64,000 nucleotides of DNA from Rhodospirillaceae bacterium. GTDB taxonomy: Bacteria > Pseudomonadota > Alphaproteobacteria > Dongiales > Dongiaceae. The position numbers and the translations under genes were made by a program. Location: NCBI GenBank assembly GCA_008012315.1, contig SSEL01000012.1, forward strand, positions 124,001 to 188,000. The letters are read 5' to 3'. This document shows positions 1-8,196 of this stretch, piece after piece (within the stretch, counting starts at the first letter, position 1; each line of letters starts with the position of its first letter). The notes beneath the pieces were generated by a model, which saw only the letters and a list, made by a program, of their open reading frames with translations, was not told the origin of the DNA and searched no databases.

Positions 1-302
1 GTGTTGGTGATGCCGATCGGCCCCGCCAGCGTTCCTTGTTCTTGCAGCCAGATGGTGCCGGTCATCTCGCCATTGCCGTTGAAGGAATGGTAACCGGCGA
101 AGAGATGATCGGTGTAGATATCCTCCGACGGCCAGATGGCGGTGACGCCGCTGCGCACCACATGGGGCGTATCGCTGATGACTGTCGTATAGCCGACCTT
201 GACGCCCGCGACATCGGTGATGGCATTGAGCGGCCCCGGCGCCATCTGCCCAAGATTGATGCCGAGATCGCGCAGGCGCGGTTTCGCAGAAGTCGTGCTC
301 AT
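1..302 (-). CDS. P1 (DmpA/S58) family peptidase, N-terminal part
   Basis: This is the first 100 residues of a gene that runs off the left edge. The start of the protein reads MSTTSAKPRLRDLGINLG, followed by PGPLNAITDVAGVKVGYTT, the opening signature of the DmpA/L-aminopeptidase D-esterase family. Members are N-terminal-nucleophile hydrolases that cut themselves and then release N-terminal residues from peptides or amides. The self-cleavage site and catalytic serine lie beyond the window, so activity cannot be judged. The ATG at 302 is preceded by GAGG about 5 bases upstream on the minus strand. The downstream neighbour on this strand is unknown; upstream is ygfZ on the same strand. Family assignment is fairly secure, substrate is not. 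Confidence 0.8.
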   Translation of the reverse strand, partial: MSTTSAKPRLRDLGINLGQMAPGPLNAITDVAGVKVGYTTVISDTPHVVRSGVTAIWPSEDIYTDHLFAGYHSFNGNGEMTGTIWLQEQGTLAGPIGITN

Positions 303-393
303 GGTCACCTCGGGAACAAGTGAAACAGAAGCCTGCTCTATATCAGAGCGGTACCTGCTTGACCATGAGAGGGGATTGGCGGAAGCGGGAAGG

Positions 394-1338
394 TTATCCC
401 GTCGCGCTTTCCGCTTCGGGCAGTTGCACCCAGTCGGGCAGGAGCGGGGTGAGGGTGGCCTCGCCGGCTTGCAAGGTCACGGTGCCGCCTTGGCGCAAGG
501 CACCGAGCGCTTCGAGGCGCAGCATGGCGATGCCGATGCTGCCATCGGTGCTGTGGCTGCGGATCTCGCCGATATCCTTGTCACCGGCCATGACAGGGGT
601 GCCGGCTTGCGGCGTGGCACCGTCGATCTTCACCGGCAGCAGGCGCTTGCGCACGAGGCCGCGATATTTCGTGCGGGCGGTCAGCTCCTGGCCCATATAG
701 CAGCCCTTCTGCCAATCGATGGCGTTCAATTCATCGAAGCCGGATTCCAGCAGGATCGATTTATCGGGGATGAGATCGCGGCCGCTTTCCGGCACGCCGA
801 GCTCCAGGCGCAGATGGTCATAGGCATCCAGCTCACCTTGCTTCAGCCCGGCATCCGACAGCCAGGCGGCCGCTTCGGCGCGCGGCAGGAAGGCGCGGGC
901 GCCCAGCGCTGCCAGACGCGGATCGGTGAAGACAATGCCGTTGCCGAACACTTTGGTTGCACCCGGCTCGGCAGGCAGGCCGAGTGTGTCGAGCACAGTC
1001 GCGCCATAGAGGATGGCGACCACCCAATCGGCGCTGGCATCGGCGAGGGCGACCTTCGACCGCAACCGATACATCGACAGGCGCTTCAGCAGATCGGCCC
1101 GGCGGCTCGCCTCGACATCTAGCAGATAGCGTTCCTCGCCAGCCGCATTCAGGACGGCGATGGAGAAGTCATGCAGATATTTTCCCTGCGGTGTCAGGAA
1201 GGCGGCATAGAGCGCCCGCTCGGTGCTGAGCTTGGCCGTGTCGTTGGTGATCAGGCCCTGGAGATAGGCGGCCCGGTCTTCCCCGGTGAGGGACAGGACG
1301 CCGCGGGTTTCAGGGAGCAGGAAAAAGGCTTCGCTCAT
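394..1338 (-). CDS. ygfZ: YgfZ/CAF17-like folate-binding Fe-S assembly protein
   Basis: A 314-residue member of the GcvT-like family. The hallmark KGCYMGQE, with the conserved cysteine, lies near residue 190, followed by LTARTKYRGLVRKRLLPV. In other bacteria YgfZ binds tetrahydrofolate and helps maturation or repair of some Fe-S enzymes. The N-terminus (FFLLPETRGVLSLTGEDR, then LQGLITNDT) matches the family start. I therefore prefer the ATG at 1338 over one ten codons upstream at 1368; neither has a strong ribosome-binding site. It is divergent from the TIGR02444 gene at 1641 across a 300-base spacer. Confidence 0.9.
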   Translation of the reverse strand: MSEAFFLLPETRGVLSLTGEDRAAYLQGLITNDTAKLSTERALYAAFLTPQGKYLHDFSIAVLNAAGEERYLLDVEASRRADLLKRLSMYRLRSKVALADASADWVVAILYGATVLDTLGLPAEPGATKVFGNGIVFTDPRLAALGARAFLPRAEAAAWLSDAGLKQGELDAYDHLRLELGVPESGRDLIPDKSILLESGFDELNAIDWQKGCYMGQELTARTKYRGLVRKRLLPVKIDGATPQAGTPVMAGDKDIGEIRSHSTDGSIGIAMLRLEALGALRQGGTVTLQAGEATLTPLLPDWVQLPEAESATG

Positions 1339-1441
1339 GCCGGGATGATCCAATGATGGTGATTCCATTCAGACCCGTTGGGCCGTTAACCCATAGTTGG
1401 GCATCGCCGGTCCGAAGACAAGCCCCAGCTTGACAGGGAAG

Positions 1442-1488
1442 GCCCCCTAAAGCCCTATGTTTCCTAGGGAATCTGGGCGTTTGGGGGC
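1442..1488. repeat. 47-bp imperfect inverted repeat between ygfZ and the TIGR02444 gene
   Basis: The arms GCCCCC-T-AAA-GCCC (1442-1455) and GGGC-G-TTT-GGGGGC (1475-1488) pair with one unpaired base on each side; the centre contains CCTA...TAGG. It sits in the divergent promoter region and could be a regulatory hairpin or a relic of a dispersed palindrome. No T-run follows either side, so it is not an intrinsic terminator. Confidence 0.5.
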
Positions 1489-1640
1489 GAATCGCGATTC
1501 CGGCTAAGGTTGCTGCCGGCGAAGGTTGCTGGCAGGGTGCTGGGAAGCCTGTTCGGCTATCCAGGCTGAAGGGCCGGGCCGGATGGCGGGGCGCTGGGCG
1601 CAGGGCGTGATGCGCCGGTGATGGGGGCGAGGTTGGGCAG

Positions 1641-2162
1641 GTGATCAAACTCAATGCGGATGGCTTCTGGGAATTCAGCCTGGCCTTTTACTGCAAGCCG
1701 AATGTGGCCGCCGCTCTGCTGTCGCTACAGGATCGCCGCAGCGCTGATGTGAACATGCTGCTGGGGATCTGCTGGCTTGCGACCCTGGGCTATCGCCTGC
1801 CGCTCGATGGCGTGCAGTCGATCGATGCGGCTGTTTCATCCTGGCGCGAGAAGGTGGTGGTGCCGCTGCGTCAGGTGCGACGCCGCATCAAATCGGATTT
1901 CGCCGAAGAGATCGGCAAGATCGATCAGCAATCCCTGAAGCATACATTGCTCGGCGCCGAGCTGGACTGCGAACGCATCGCCCAGCGCCAGATCGCTGCG
2001 GCGGCGGAGCCGCATTGCCGGAAATTATCCGCCTTGCCGGCGCCGGAACTCGCTTTGCCGGTGCTGCGCGGCTATCTCGATTTCCTGCCACGCGTCAGCA
2101 CGTCGAACGAACCCGACGCGCAGGACGAAACCGACATCGCGGCGATCCTGAAGGAACTGTGA
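1641..2162 (+). CDS. TIGR02444 family (DUF2390) protein
   Basis: 173 residues. The N-terminal FWEFSLAFY, followed by CKPNVAAALLSLQDRRSADVN and a short hydrophobic stretch, is the signature of the TIGR02444 family of small proteobacterial proteins. No catalytic motif is visible and the role is unknown. The rest is helical and charged. No strong Shine-Dalgarno precedes the ATG, but an in-frame TTG/GTG upstream would not give a better fit to the family start. It ends 20 bases from the 3' end of the convergent ubiX gene. Confidence 0.8.
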   Translation: MIKLNADGFWEFSLAFYCKPNVAAALLSLQDRRSADVNMLLGICWLATLGYRLPLDGVQSIDAAVSSWREKVVVPLRQVRRRIKSDFAEEIGKIDQQSLKHTLLGAELDCERIAQRQIAAAAEPHCRKLSALPAPELALPVLRGYLDFLPRVSTSNEPDAQDETDIAAILKEL

Positions 2163-2182
2163 GCGGCTTGCCGCCCAGGCAT

Positions 2183-2848
2183 TCATTCACGGTTCTTCCG
2201 TCGCTTCTCCATCTTCTCCTCACCCCAGCGGTGCACGCGGTCGCTGGCAATGCCGAACAGATCGAGCACGCGGCCGAGGCTGTGATCGATCATCTGCTCA
2301 AGGCTTTGCGGCTTGGCATAGAGGGCAGGGACCGGCGGTGCGATGATCCCGCCCATCTCCGTCACCGCCAGCATGTTCTTCAGATGCCCGGCATGCAGCG
2401 GTGTTTCACGCACCATGAGGACGAGTCGGCGACGCTCTTTCAACACCACATCGGCGGCACGTGAGATCAGCGTGGTGGTGACACCAGTGGCGATCTCGGC
2501 CAGGCTTTTCACCGAACAGGGCGCGACCACCATGCCCATGGTGAGGAAGGAGCCGCTGGAGATCGGCGCCGCCATGTCTTCGGCATCGTGGCAGTAATCG
2601 GCGAGAGCTTTCACCGCCTTCACCTTGCGATCGGTTTCATAAGCCAGCGTCACCTCAGAGGTCCGTGACATCACAAGGTGCGTTTCGATCATGCTGTCCT
2701 GCAGCATTTCGAGCAGACGCAGCCCGTATACAACGCCCGATGCGCCTGAAATGCCGATAATCAAGCGAGGCGGAACATGCTGCGATGGAACAGTCGACGA
2801 GCGGGAAGACGGCGTGGTTGTAGGTGCGGCACTGCCCCGGGGCGCCAT
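2183..2848 (-). CDS. ubiX: UbiX family flavin prenyltransferase
   Basis: 221 residues. The protein has the N-terminal flavin-binding GISGASGVVYGLRLLEML (about residues 32-49), the SSGSFLTMGMVVAPCS segment and the C-terminal ETPLHAGHLKNML. UbiX makes prenylated FMN from FMN and dimethylallyl phosphate, the cofactor of the UbiD decarboxylase in ubiquinone synthesis. The first 28 residues are a Pro/Ser/Thr-rich extension and the true start may be later. An AGGA is visible about 9 bases before the ATG at 2848. No ubiD is in the window. Convergent with the preceding gene. Confidence 0.92.
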   Translation of the reverse strand: MAPRGSAAPTTTPSSRSSTVPSQHVPPRLIIGISGASGVVYGLRLLEMLQDSMIETHLVMSRTSEVTLAYETDRKVKAVKALADYCHDAEDMAAPISSGSFLTMGMVVAPCSVKSLAEIATGVTTTLISRAADVVLKERRRLVLMVRETPLHAGHLKNMLAVTEMGGIIAPPVPALYAKPQSLEQMIDHSLGRVLDLFGIASDRVHRWGEEKMEKRRKNRE

Positions 2849-3080
2849 TAGGTCAATCCTATTGCTGCATTAACAAATCATTTACCGTCGAATCTTGATT
2901 CGACTGATCTTTCTCCAATTTACTCAATAAGGGAACAGGACTACCATCCGTTTTGCAGTTTCCTCCATATGAGCGCAACAAGCGTTCATTCGTCGTCGTG
3001 AGCGTTTCTTTGGGGGCTGCCATTTGCCGCCAGGCGGGAATGTCGGCCTCTGCCACTCCAACCGTCAGGGAGAATTGCCG

Positions 3081-3254
3081 ATGGCTCTTGCGTCGCATTT
3101 GGAATCGCTGAAAGCAAAGCATTCCGACCTCGAAATCCGCATCGCGGACGAAGAAAGACGCCCCCATCCTGATGAGTCATTTCTGAGCGATCTAAAGAAG
3201 CAAAAACTCCGACTGAAAGATGCCATGGCAGCTAGTCCTGTCCGCCGCACTTAG
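3081..3254 (+). CDS. YdcH-like DUF465 protein
   Basis: 57 residues starting MALASHLESLKAKHSDLE and containing SFLSDLKKQKLRLKDAM, the pattern of the DUF465/YdcH family of very small helical proteins common in alphaproteobacteria. The start at 3081 is preceded by AGGGAG with 8-base spacing, which decides it over an upstream ATG at 3024. It probably forms a short coiled-coil dimer. Function is not established for the family. A GC hairpin follows at 3363. Confidence 0.85.
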   Translation: MALASHLESLKAKHSDLEIRIADEERRPHPDESFLSDLKKQKLRLKDAMAASPVRRT

Positions 3255-3362
3255 CGGCATCTGAGTACCCAGCCGGACGGTTCTGGTCCGGCGGCCGCCA
3301 CGCTGGCAAGTGGGATCGCATGATCCGTTACGGCCAGGAAGGACGGCCATAACCGGTCCGCC

Positions 3363-3384
3363 GGGCCGATCTTCGGATCGGCCC
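3363..3384. terminator. GC-rich hairpin downstream of the DUF465 gene
   Basis: GGGCCGATC and GATCGGCCC pair perfectly around a TTCG loop. There is no T-run, so it is either a weak or Rho-assisted stop for the gene ending at 3254, or an RNA-stabilising hairpin. It lies between two convergent genes. Confidence 0.45.
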
Positions 3385-3420
3385 CCGGGCCGGGCAGAAA
3401 GCCACATCCACCTTCACCCA

Positions 3421-4521
3421 TCACTTCGGCCGCGGATCGGTTAGTTCCGCATCGGGTTCGGTTTGTCCGGCGCGTAGATGATGGATCTTGTTGATCAGTG
3501 TCGTCGCAGCATTTTGCACTTCCAGGAATAAGGCGGCCTCCTGGTCCAGCGCCTGATGGCTGGTGGCATAGGGCTGGTAGTAGCCGATATACCGGCCGAT
3601 CGAGGCGCTACCGGCTTCGATCAGATGCATATCGGACAGCCAATCGGCCAGGACGCGGCGCAATTCATTGGCGCCTTCAGTATCGGCATGCACCAACACG
3701 CTGAAGGCACGGCCGGCGAGATGGCGCGGATAGGGCCAGCCGGCCAGTTCCAACTGCTTCGCCCGGGCGGCATCCTTGCCATGGGTGCTGGTGGGATCGG
3801 GATTGCCGCCATCGGCGCAGACCAGCCTGTCCATCATCAGTTTCAGCACGCTGGGCGCCTGGTACCAATGAACCGGCGTCACGATCATCACGCCATGCGC
3901 CGCCATCCAGCGCGGATAGATCTCGTTCATCCAGTCATTGACCTGGCCGAGGCTGTGATTGGGATAGCAGGAGCAGGGCCAATGGCAGAGCGCCATGGAG
4001 GTGGAGACGCAGGCCTTGCAGGGATAGATGACGCGCCCATACTCTGCCGTGAGGCGGCTGAGATCCAGCAGATCGACCTCGCAGCCGGCATTGATCATGG
4101 TCTCCTGGCAATGCGAGACAAGACGGAAGCTCTTCGACATTTCGCCGGGGCAGGTATCGTCGGTGCGCGGCGAGCCGCAGATCAACAGGACGCGTGTGGG
4201 GGAGGCGGGATCGCGCTGCCGGCGCCCGGCATCGATGATCGCATCATGGGCCGCCAGCCAATCGACCGAGAGATCGTAATCGGGATCGGTGAAACCGGCA
4301 CCGGCCTTGCGCGTCACCGGGGCCTTCCGGCCCTGGCGGTAGCCGTCCCAGGCAAGGTCGATCAGGCGGTCGATCTCCGCCTGGGCATGGTTGAAGATCG
4401 GGTCCTTGAAGCGTTGGCGATATCTTTCGGCAAAAGCCTCGCGGTCGAGTTTCGGTTGGCCTTGTCCGGTTCGCACATCGGCTTGTTCTGTCACGGCCTT
4501 CCTTCCATCCTGTCGCGCCAT
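3421..4521 (-). CDS. flavodoxin-fold NAD(P)H-dependent oxidoreductase with a cysteine cluster
   Basis: 366 residues. A flavodoxin-like FMN-binding fold begins near residue 115 with RVLLICGSPRTDDTCPGEMSK, followed by VDLLDLS and MIVTPVHWYQAPSVLK, as in NADPH-dependent FMN reductases. Between them is a dense cysteine group, PCKACVSTSMALCHWPCSC, reminiscent of but not identical to iron-sulfur flavoproteins. About 110 residues precede the flavin domain, which is long for the family. I chose the ATG at 4521 because the 24 extra upstream codons overlap a terminator at 4573-4608. Lies downstream of the Old Yellow Enzyme gene, same strand, but separated by that terminator. Confidence 0.75.
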   Translation of the reverse strand: MARQDGRKAVTEQADVRTGQGQPKLDREAFAERYRQRFKDPIFNHAQAEIDRLIDLAWDGYRQGRKAPVTRKAGAGFTDPDYDLSVDWLAAHDAIIDAGRRQRDPASPTRVLLICGSPRTDDTCPGEMSKSFRLVSHCQETMINAGCEVDLLDLSRLTAEYGRVIYPCKACVSTSMALCHWPCSCYPNHSLGQVNDWMNEIYPRWMAAHGVMIVTPVHWYQAPSVLKLMMDRLVCADGGNPDPTSTHGKDAARAKQLELAGWPYPRHLAGRAFSVLVHADTEGANELRRVLADWLSDMHLIEAGSASIGRYIGYYQPYATSHQALDQEAALFLEVQNAATTLINKIHHLRAGQTEPDAELTDPRPK

Positions 4522-4572
4522 CTTGTCGCGGTTGAAGGGGTAACAGGCATTGCCAATCGCGGGTTCCGTCAA

Positions 4573-4608
4573 TGAAAAACCCGGCGATGCCATGGCACCG
4601 CCGGGTTT
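4573..4608 (-). terminator. intrinsic terminator after the Old Yellow Enzyme gene
   Basis: Read on the minus strand, AAACCCGGCG pairs with CGCCGGGTT around a 12-base loop and is followed by TTTCATT. It lies 29 bases after the stop codon of the enzyme at 4637. Confidence 0.7.
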
Positions 4609-4636
4609 GTCGCTGACTGACTGCGCTTGCTAATAC

Positions 4637-5689
4637 TCAGGCGAGCGCCGGGTAGTCCGTGTAGCCCTTGGGACCCTGCGCATAGAAGGTGCTGGAATCC
4701 CAGTCGTTGAGGGGGGCATCCTGACGCAGCCGCTTCGGCAGGTCGGGATTGGAAATGAACGCCTTGCCGAACGCAACGGCATCGGCTTCGCCACTGGCCA
4801 GCAGCTTTTCGGCGGCTTCCTTGGTCAATTGTTCATTGGCCACATAGATGCCGCCGAATTCCTTCTTCAGCTTCGGGCCCAGGCTGTCGGTGCCGACATG
4901 TTCGCGGGCGCAGATGAAAGCGACCTTGCGCTTGCCGAGCTCGCGGGCCACATAGCCAAAGGTGGCCAGCGGATCGCTGTCGCCCATGGAGTGTGAATCG
5001 CGGCGCGGCGCCAGATGCATGCCGACGCGATCGGCGCCCCATACGGAGATGGCGGCATCCGCGGCTTCCAGCATCAGGCGGGCGCGGTTTTCGACCGGTC
5101 CTCCATATTCGTCGGTCCGCTTATTGGTGCTGTCTTGCAAGAACTGGTCCAGCAGATAGCCGTTGGCGCCGTGGATCTCGACGCCGTCGAAGCCGGCGCG
5201 CTGGGCATTCTCGGCGCCTTTGCGGAAGGCGGCGATGATGCCGGGGATTTCGCGCTGTTCCAATGCGCGCGGCGTCACATAGGGGCGCTGTGGCCGCAAC
5301 AGGCTGACATGACCGCCGGCGGCGATGGCGCTGGGGGCGACGGGCAACTGGCCGTCGAGGAAATGCGGGTCGGAAATCCGGCCGACATGCCAGAGCTGGA
5401 GGAAAATATGGCCGCCGGCGTCATGCACGCCCTTGGTGACCAGTTTCCAGCCCTCGACCTGCTCGTCCGACCAGATGCCGGGGGTGTCGGCATAGCCGAC
5501 GCCCATCGGCGTGACCGAGGTGGCCTCGGACAGGATCAGGCCGGCGGAGGCGCGCTGGGTGTAGTATTCGCGCATCAGCTCGTTCGGCACGCGGCCGTTA
5601 CTGGCGCGCTGGCGGGTGAGAGGGGCCATGAAGACGCGGTTCGGCAGCTTCAAAGCGCCGACGGTAATCGGATCGAAGAGTTTTGACAT
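4637..5689 (-). CDS. nemA: Old Yellow Enzyme family alkene reductase
   Basis: 350 residues covering the whole FMN-dependent TIM barrel. Visible landmarks are FDPITVGALKLPNRVFMAPLTR at the N-terminus, the active-site HGANGYLLDQFL with its His-x-x-Asn pair near residue 180, and the NKRTDEYGG loop. Such enzymes reduce activated double bonds, nitro compounds and N-ethylmaleimide with NAD(P)H. It is divergent from an ArsR-type regulator across a 138-base spacer holding a long palindrome, so electrophile-responsive control is likely. The symbol is by family resemblance; exact substrate unknown. Confidence 0.9.
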   Translation of the reverse strand: MSKLFDPITVGALKLPNRVFMAPLTRQRASNGRVPNELMREYYTQRASAGLILSEATSVTPMGVGYADTPGIWSDEQVEGWKLVTKGVHDAGGHIFLQLWHVGRISDPHFLDGQLPVAPSAIAAGGHVSLLRPQRPYVTPRALEQREIPGIIAAFRKGAENAQRAGFDGVEIHGANGYLLDQFLQDSTNKRTDEYGGPVENRARLMLEAADAAISVWGADRVGMHLAPRRDSHSMGDSDPLATFGYVARELGKRKVAFICAREHVGTDSLGPKLKKEFGGIYVANEQLTKEAAEKLLASGEADAVAFGKAFISNPDLPKRLRQDAPLNDWDSSTFYAQGPKGYTDYPALA

Positions 5690-5757
5690 AGCAGTATGCT
5701 TTTTGCTGTTAGATCAGTGAGTTGGGGTACACCGGATCCAGAATGGATCTTGAAAAC

Positions 5758-5782
5758 ATTCGATGTTCGACGAACATAGAAT
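5758..5782. promoter_or_regulatory. 25-bp palindromic operator between nemA-like gene and arsR-type gene
   Basis: ATGTTCG-A-CGAACAT is a perfect dyad, extended by ATTC and GAAT after one mismatched base on each side. It sits between the two divergent start codons, about 50 bases from the regulator. This is the expected place for the binding site of the adjacent ArsR-family repressor. Confidence 0.7.
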
Positions 5783-5827
5783 ATAGTTGGATCCAAAGCC
5801 AAAACAAGGAGCGTTGAGCGTTTCCGA

Positions 5828-6145
5828 ATGAAGCAATTGTGGCATCCATCACAGTCGGAGCTCACCCTGACGGGCATCCTGGGCGCCCTCAGCGATCCGG
5901 TGCGCCTGTCAGTTGTCTGTCGTCTGAGCCGGGGCGAGGAAATCGGCTGGGGCGAGTTCGACGTGGATGTTGCCAATTCGACGCTCAGCCATCACATCAA
6001 GATCCTGCGCGAAGCCGGTGTCATCACCTGCCGCAAGGAGGGAACGCGCTGCTTCGTCTCGCTGCGCGAAGATGTCGAGGAAACCTTCCCGGGACTGGTC
6101 GCATCGATCCTGGAAGCTGCCCGGCGTGATCTCGATAAAATTTAG
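5828..6145 (+). CDS. ArsR-family winged-helix transcriptional regulator
   Basis: 105 residues. It has the ArsR winged-helix pattern: ILGALSDPVRLSVVCRL, then the recognition helix region ANSTLSHHIKILREAGVI and the wing CRKEGTRCFVSLR. There is no ELCVCDL metal site; the only cysteines are at the helix before the recognition helix and in the wing (CRKEGTRC). Reactive-electrophile or redox sensing is therefore more plausible than metal sensing (inference). Divergent from the Old Yellow Enzyme gene and probably its repressor through the palindrome at 5758. Confidence 0.88.
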   Translation: MKQLWHPSQSELTLTGILGALSDPVRLSVVCRLSRGEEIGWGEFDVDVANSTLSHHIKILREAGVITCRKEGTRCFVSLREDVEETFPGLVASILEAARRDLDKI

Positions 6146-6286
6146 CCGCTGCCTTCATTGGACGAAGGAGCAGTTGCCATCCGGGCGAGACGCCGCAAGG
6201 ATGAAATTGCACGGCAGCCGCAACAAACACGCTCGTCGCCCCGGCCTTAAGCCGGGTCCATGGGTGAAGCCGGGGCTTGCTCTTGG

Positions 6287-6805
6287 ATGATGACGATGAC
6301 CTCTGCCAGGATCCGATTTTCGTCAATCGTTGCGATCGGGATGCTTTGTGCGCCGCTTGTTGCACGAGCCGGTGAGCCGCCGGCCCGGATCGCGCTGCTC
6401 GGCTTCGATCTGATCAACAGCTCCCTGCAACCGACCTCAGCGGAAGAGAAAGCGCGCTTGCGTAAGCTGGAGGATCAGCTCCGGGAGAAGCTGGCCGCGT
6501 CGGGCCGTTATGCGGTGGTTGCCATTGCGCCTGAGCTACAGCAAGAAATCGACACTGAGGCGGATATCCGCAATTGCAATGGCTGCGAGCGGGATTTCGC
6601 CCGGCAGGCCGGGGCCGATCTCGCTGCCTGGGGCACGGTGCAGAAGGTCAGCAACCTCATCCTAAACATCAATCTCTATATAGAAAATGTCGAAACCGGC
6701 GACATGGCCTTCGTGAAAAGCGTCGATATCCGCGGCAATACCGACGATTCCTGGCAGCACGGCCTTAGCTACATGCTGCGGCATTACCTGCTGAAGCCGG
6801 AGTGA
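6287..6805 (+). CDS. secreted DUF3280/DUF2380-like protein
   Basis: About 172 residues. A signal peptide (RIRFSSIVAIGMLCAPLVARA, written in part) is followed by ARIALLGFDLINSSLQP and ends with VDIRGNTDDSWQHGLSYMLR. These match a family of unknown-function periplasmic proteins annotated DUF3280 or DUF2380; I cannot separate the two by eye. A central CNGCERDFARQAGADL contains a CxxC. Start choice among ATGs at 6287, 6290 and 6296 is unclear because no Shine-Dalgarno is visible. The leader 6236-6280 carries a GC-rich palindrome related to the dispersed repeat at 17671. Confidence 0.7.
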   Translation: MMTMTSARIRFSSIVAIGMLCAPLVARAGEPPARIALLGFDLINSSLQPTSAEEKARLRKLEDQLREKLAASGRYAVVAIAPELQQEIDTEADIRNCNGCERDFARQAGADLAAWGTVQKVSNLILNINLYIENVETGDMAFVKSVDIRGNTDDSWQHGLSYMLRHYLLKPE

Positions 6806-6851
6806 TCTCCTTCCATTGTCCCATTCCTATTTGGCCCGTCCCTATTTGACC

Positions 6852-6870
6852 TATCCCGGGGGAGGGGATA
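6852..6870. promoter_or_regulatory. G-tract dyad, candidate DmeR operator
   Basis: TATCCC-GGGGGAG-GGGATA has perfect 6-base arms and a G-rich centre. CsoR/RcnR/DmeR-type repressors are known to bind AT-flanked G-tract dyads. It ends 10 bases before the dmeR ATG and includes the likely ribosome-binding site, so binding would block the dmeRF promoter. Confidence 0.65.
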
Positions 6871-6880
6871 TAAAACCGGC

Positions 6881-7147
6881 ATGAGCCACGCCAACAATCC
6901 CCAGATCGTCAACCGCCTGCGCCGGGCCCAGGGGCATCTGGCGACGGTCCTCCGCATGGTCGAGGAGGGGAAGGACGGCCTTGCCATCGCCCAGCAGATG
7001 TCGGCCGTCATCCAGGCGCTGGAGAAAGCCAAGGGCGCGCTGGTTCTCGATCACATCGAGCATCACCTCGAAGAGACAGTCGGCCCGTTGCCGCGCGAGG
7101 CCCGGGCAAAACTGGTGAGGCTTGGCGAGTTGGCGAAATATCTCTGA
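6881..7147 (+). CDS. dmeR: CsoR/RcnR-family metal-responsive repressor DmeR
   Basis: 88 residues, all-helical DUF156 fold: NNPQIVNRLRRAQGHL opens helix 1 and VLDHIEHHLEE holds the metal ligands of helix 2. The pair of a DmeR-type regulator directly upstream of dmeF is the known Ni/Co-responsive dmeRF arrangement of rhizobia. Odd: the family's conserved helix-2 cysteine (about position 33-35) is glycine here (GKDGLAIAQQ), and the protein has no cysteine at all. His3, His58 and His62 remain, suggesting an all-histidine/N-terminal site. Only 17 bases separate it from dmeF. Confidence 0.85.
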   Translation: MSHANNPQIVNRLRRAQGHLATVLRMVEEGKDGLAIAQQMSAVIQALEKAKGALVLDHIEHHLEETVGPLPREARAKLVRLGELAKYL

Positions 7148-7164
7148 TTGCTGAGGGGCATTCC

Positions 7165-8139
7165 ATGCACACCCATTCGCTCGATGCCTGGACCCATGAG
7201 CATGTCTTTCTGGGTGAGGACCATCACCGCAACGAAAAGCGCGTCTGGCTGGTCGTGGCGCTGACCGCCGCGATGATGGGCGTCGAAATCGCCGGCGGCA
7301 CCATATTCGGTTCCCTGGCGCTGATCGCCGACGGCTGGCATATGTCGACCCATGCGGCTGCCTTGGCGATTTCCGCCTTGGCCTATCTCTATGCCCGCCG
7401 TCACCTGCATGACAGGCGCTTTTCCTTCGGCACCGGCAAGCTCGGCGATCTCGCGAGTTTCGCCAGCGCGGTCATCCTGGCGATGATTGCGCTGGCGATC
7501 GGCTGGGAAAGCATCCACCGGCTGCTTCATCCGGTGGACATCGCCTATGGCGAGGCGATCGGCATCGCCATGGTGGGCCTGGCGGTCAATCTGCTCAGTG
7601 CCTGGATCCTGCGCGACGACCACGGACATGATCATGCGCATCGTCATCATGGCCATCAGCATGACCACGAGAGTCATCATGCGCATGGGGCAGGGCGCGA
7701 TCTCAAAGGGAACGATCTCAATCTGCGCGCCGCCTATATTCACGTTTTGGCCGATGCGGCGACATCGGTCCTGGCGATTGTCGGCCTGCTGGCGGCCTGG
7801 TTCTTCGGCTGGCGGTTCATCGATCCCCTGGTCGGGCTGGCCGGGACGGCGGTGATCCTGAGCTGGGCCTATGGGCTCATCCGGGCGGCGGGCGGTGCCT
7901 TGCTCGACACCGTGCCGGATGACCGGTTGGCCGAGACCATCCGCCGCCGCCTGGAAGTGGAGGGCGACCGGGTGGCGGATCAGCATCTGTGGCGGGTGGG
8001 ACCCAGCCATTACGCCGCGGTCATCACCATTGTCTCCGACCATCCCGGCCGGCCTGGTCACTACAAGGCCCGGCTCGCCGGTTTGTCTGGGCTAAGCCAT
8101 GTGACGGTCGAGGTGGAAGGCTGCGCCCACAGCCATTAA
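7165..8139 (+). CDS. dmeF: CDF-family Co(II)/Ni(II) efflux transporter DmeF
   Basis: 324 residues with six predicted membrane helices of the cation diffusion facilitator family. The N-terminal HTHSLDAWTHEHVFLGEDHHRNEKR and the two metal-binding motifs LIADGWHMSTHA and IHVLADAATSVLA match DmeF. A His-rich loop (HGHDHAHRHHGHQHDHESHH) lies between helices 4 and 5, and the tail GCAHSH is also His-containing. The protein exports cobalt and nickel from the cytoplasm using the proton gradient. It is co-transcribed with dmeR. Confidence 0.93.
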   Translation: MHTHSLDAWTHEHVFLGEDHHRNEKRVWLVVALTAAMMGVEIAGGTIFGSLALIADGWHMSTHAAALAISALAYLYARRHLHDRRFSFGTGKLGDLASFASAVILAMIALAIGWESIHRLLHPVDIAYGEAIGIAMVGLAVNLLSAWILRDDHGHDHAHRHHGHQHDHESHHAHGAGRDLKGNDLNLRAAYIHVLADAATSVLAIVGLLAAWFFGWRFIDPLVGLAGTAVILSWAYGLIRAAGGALLDTVPDDRLAETIRRRLEVEGDRVADQHLWRVGPSHYAAVITIVSDHPGRPGHYKARLAGLSGLSHVTVEVEGCAHSH

Positions 8140-8196
8140 TAGCGGCGGGGCGGCACCCAGGATAAGATTTCTGGCCCAGATTCGCCGCATTAAGCC

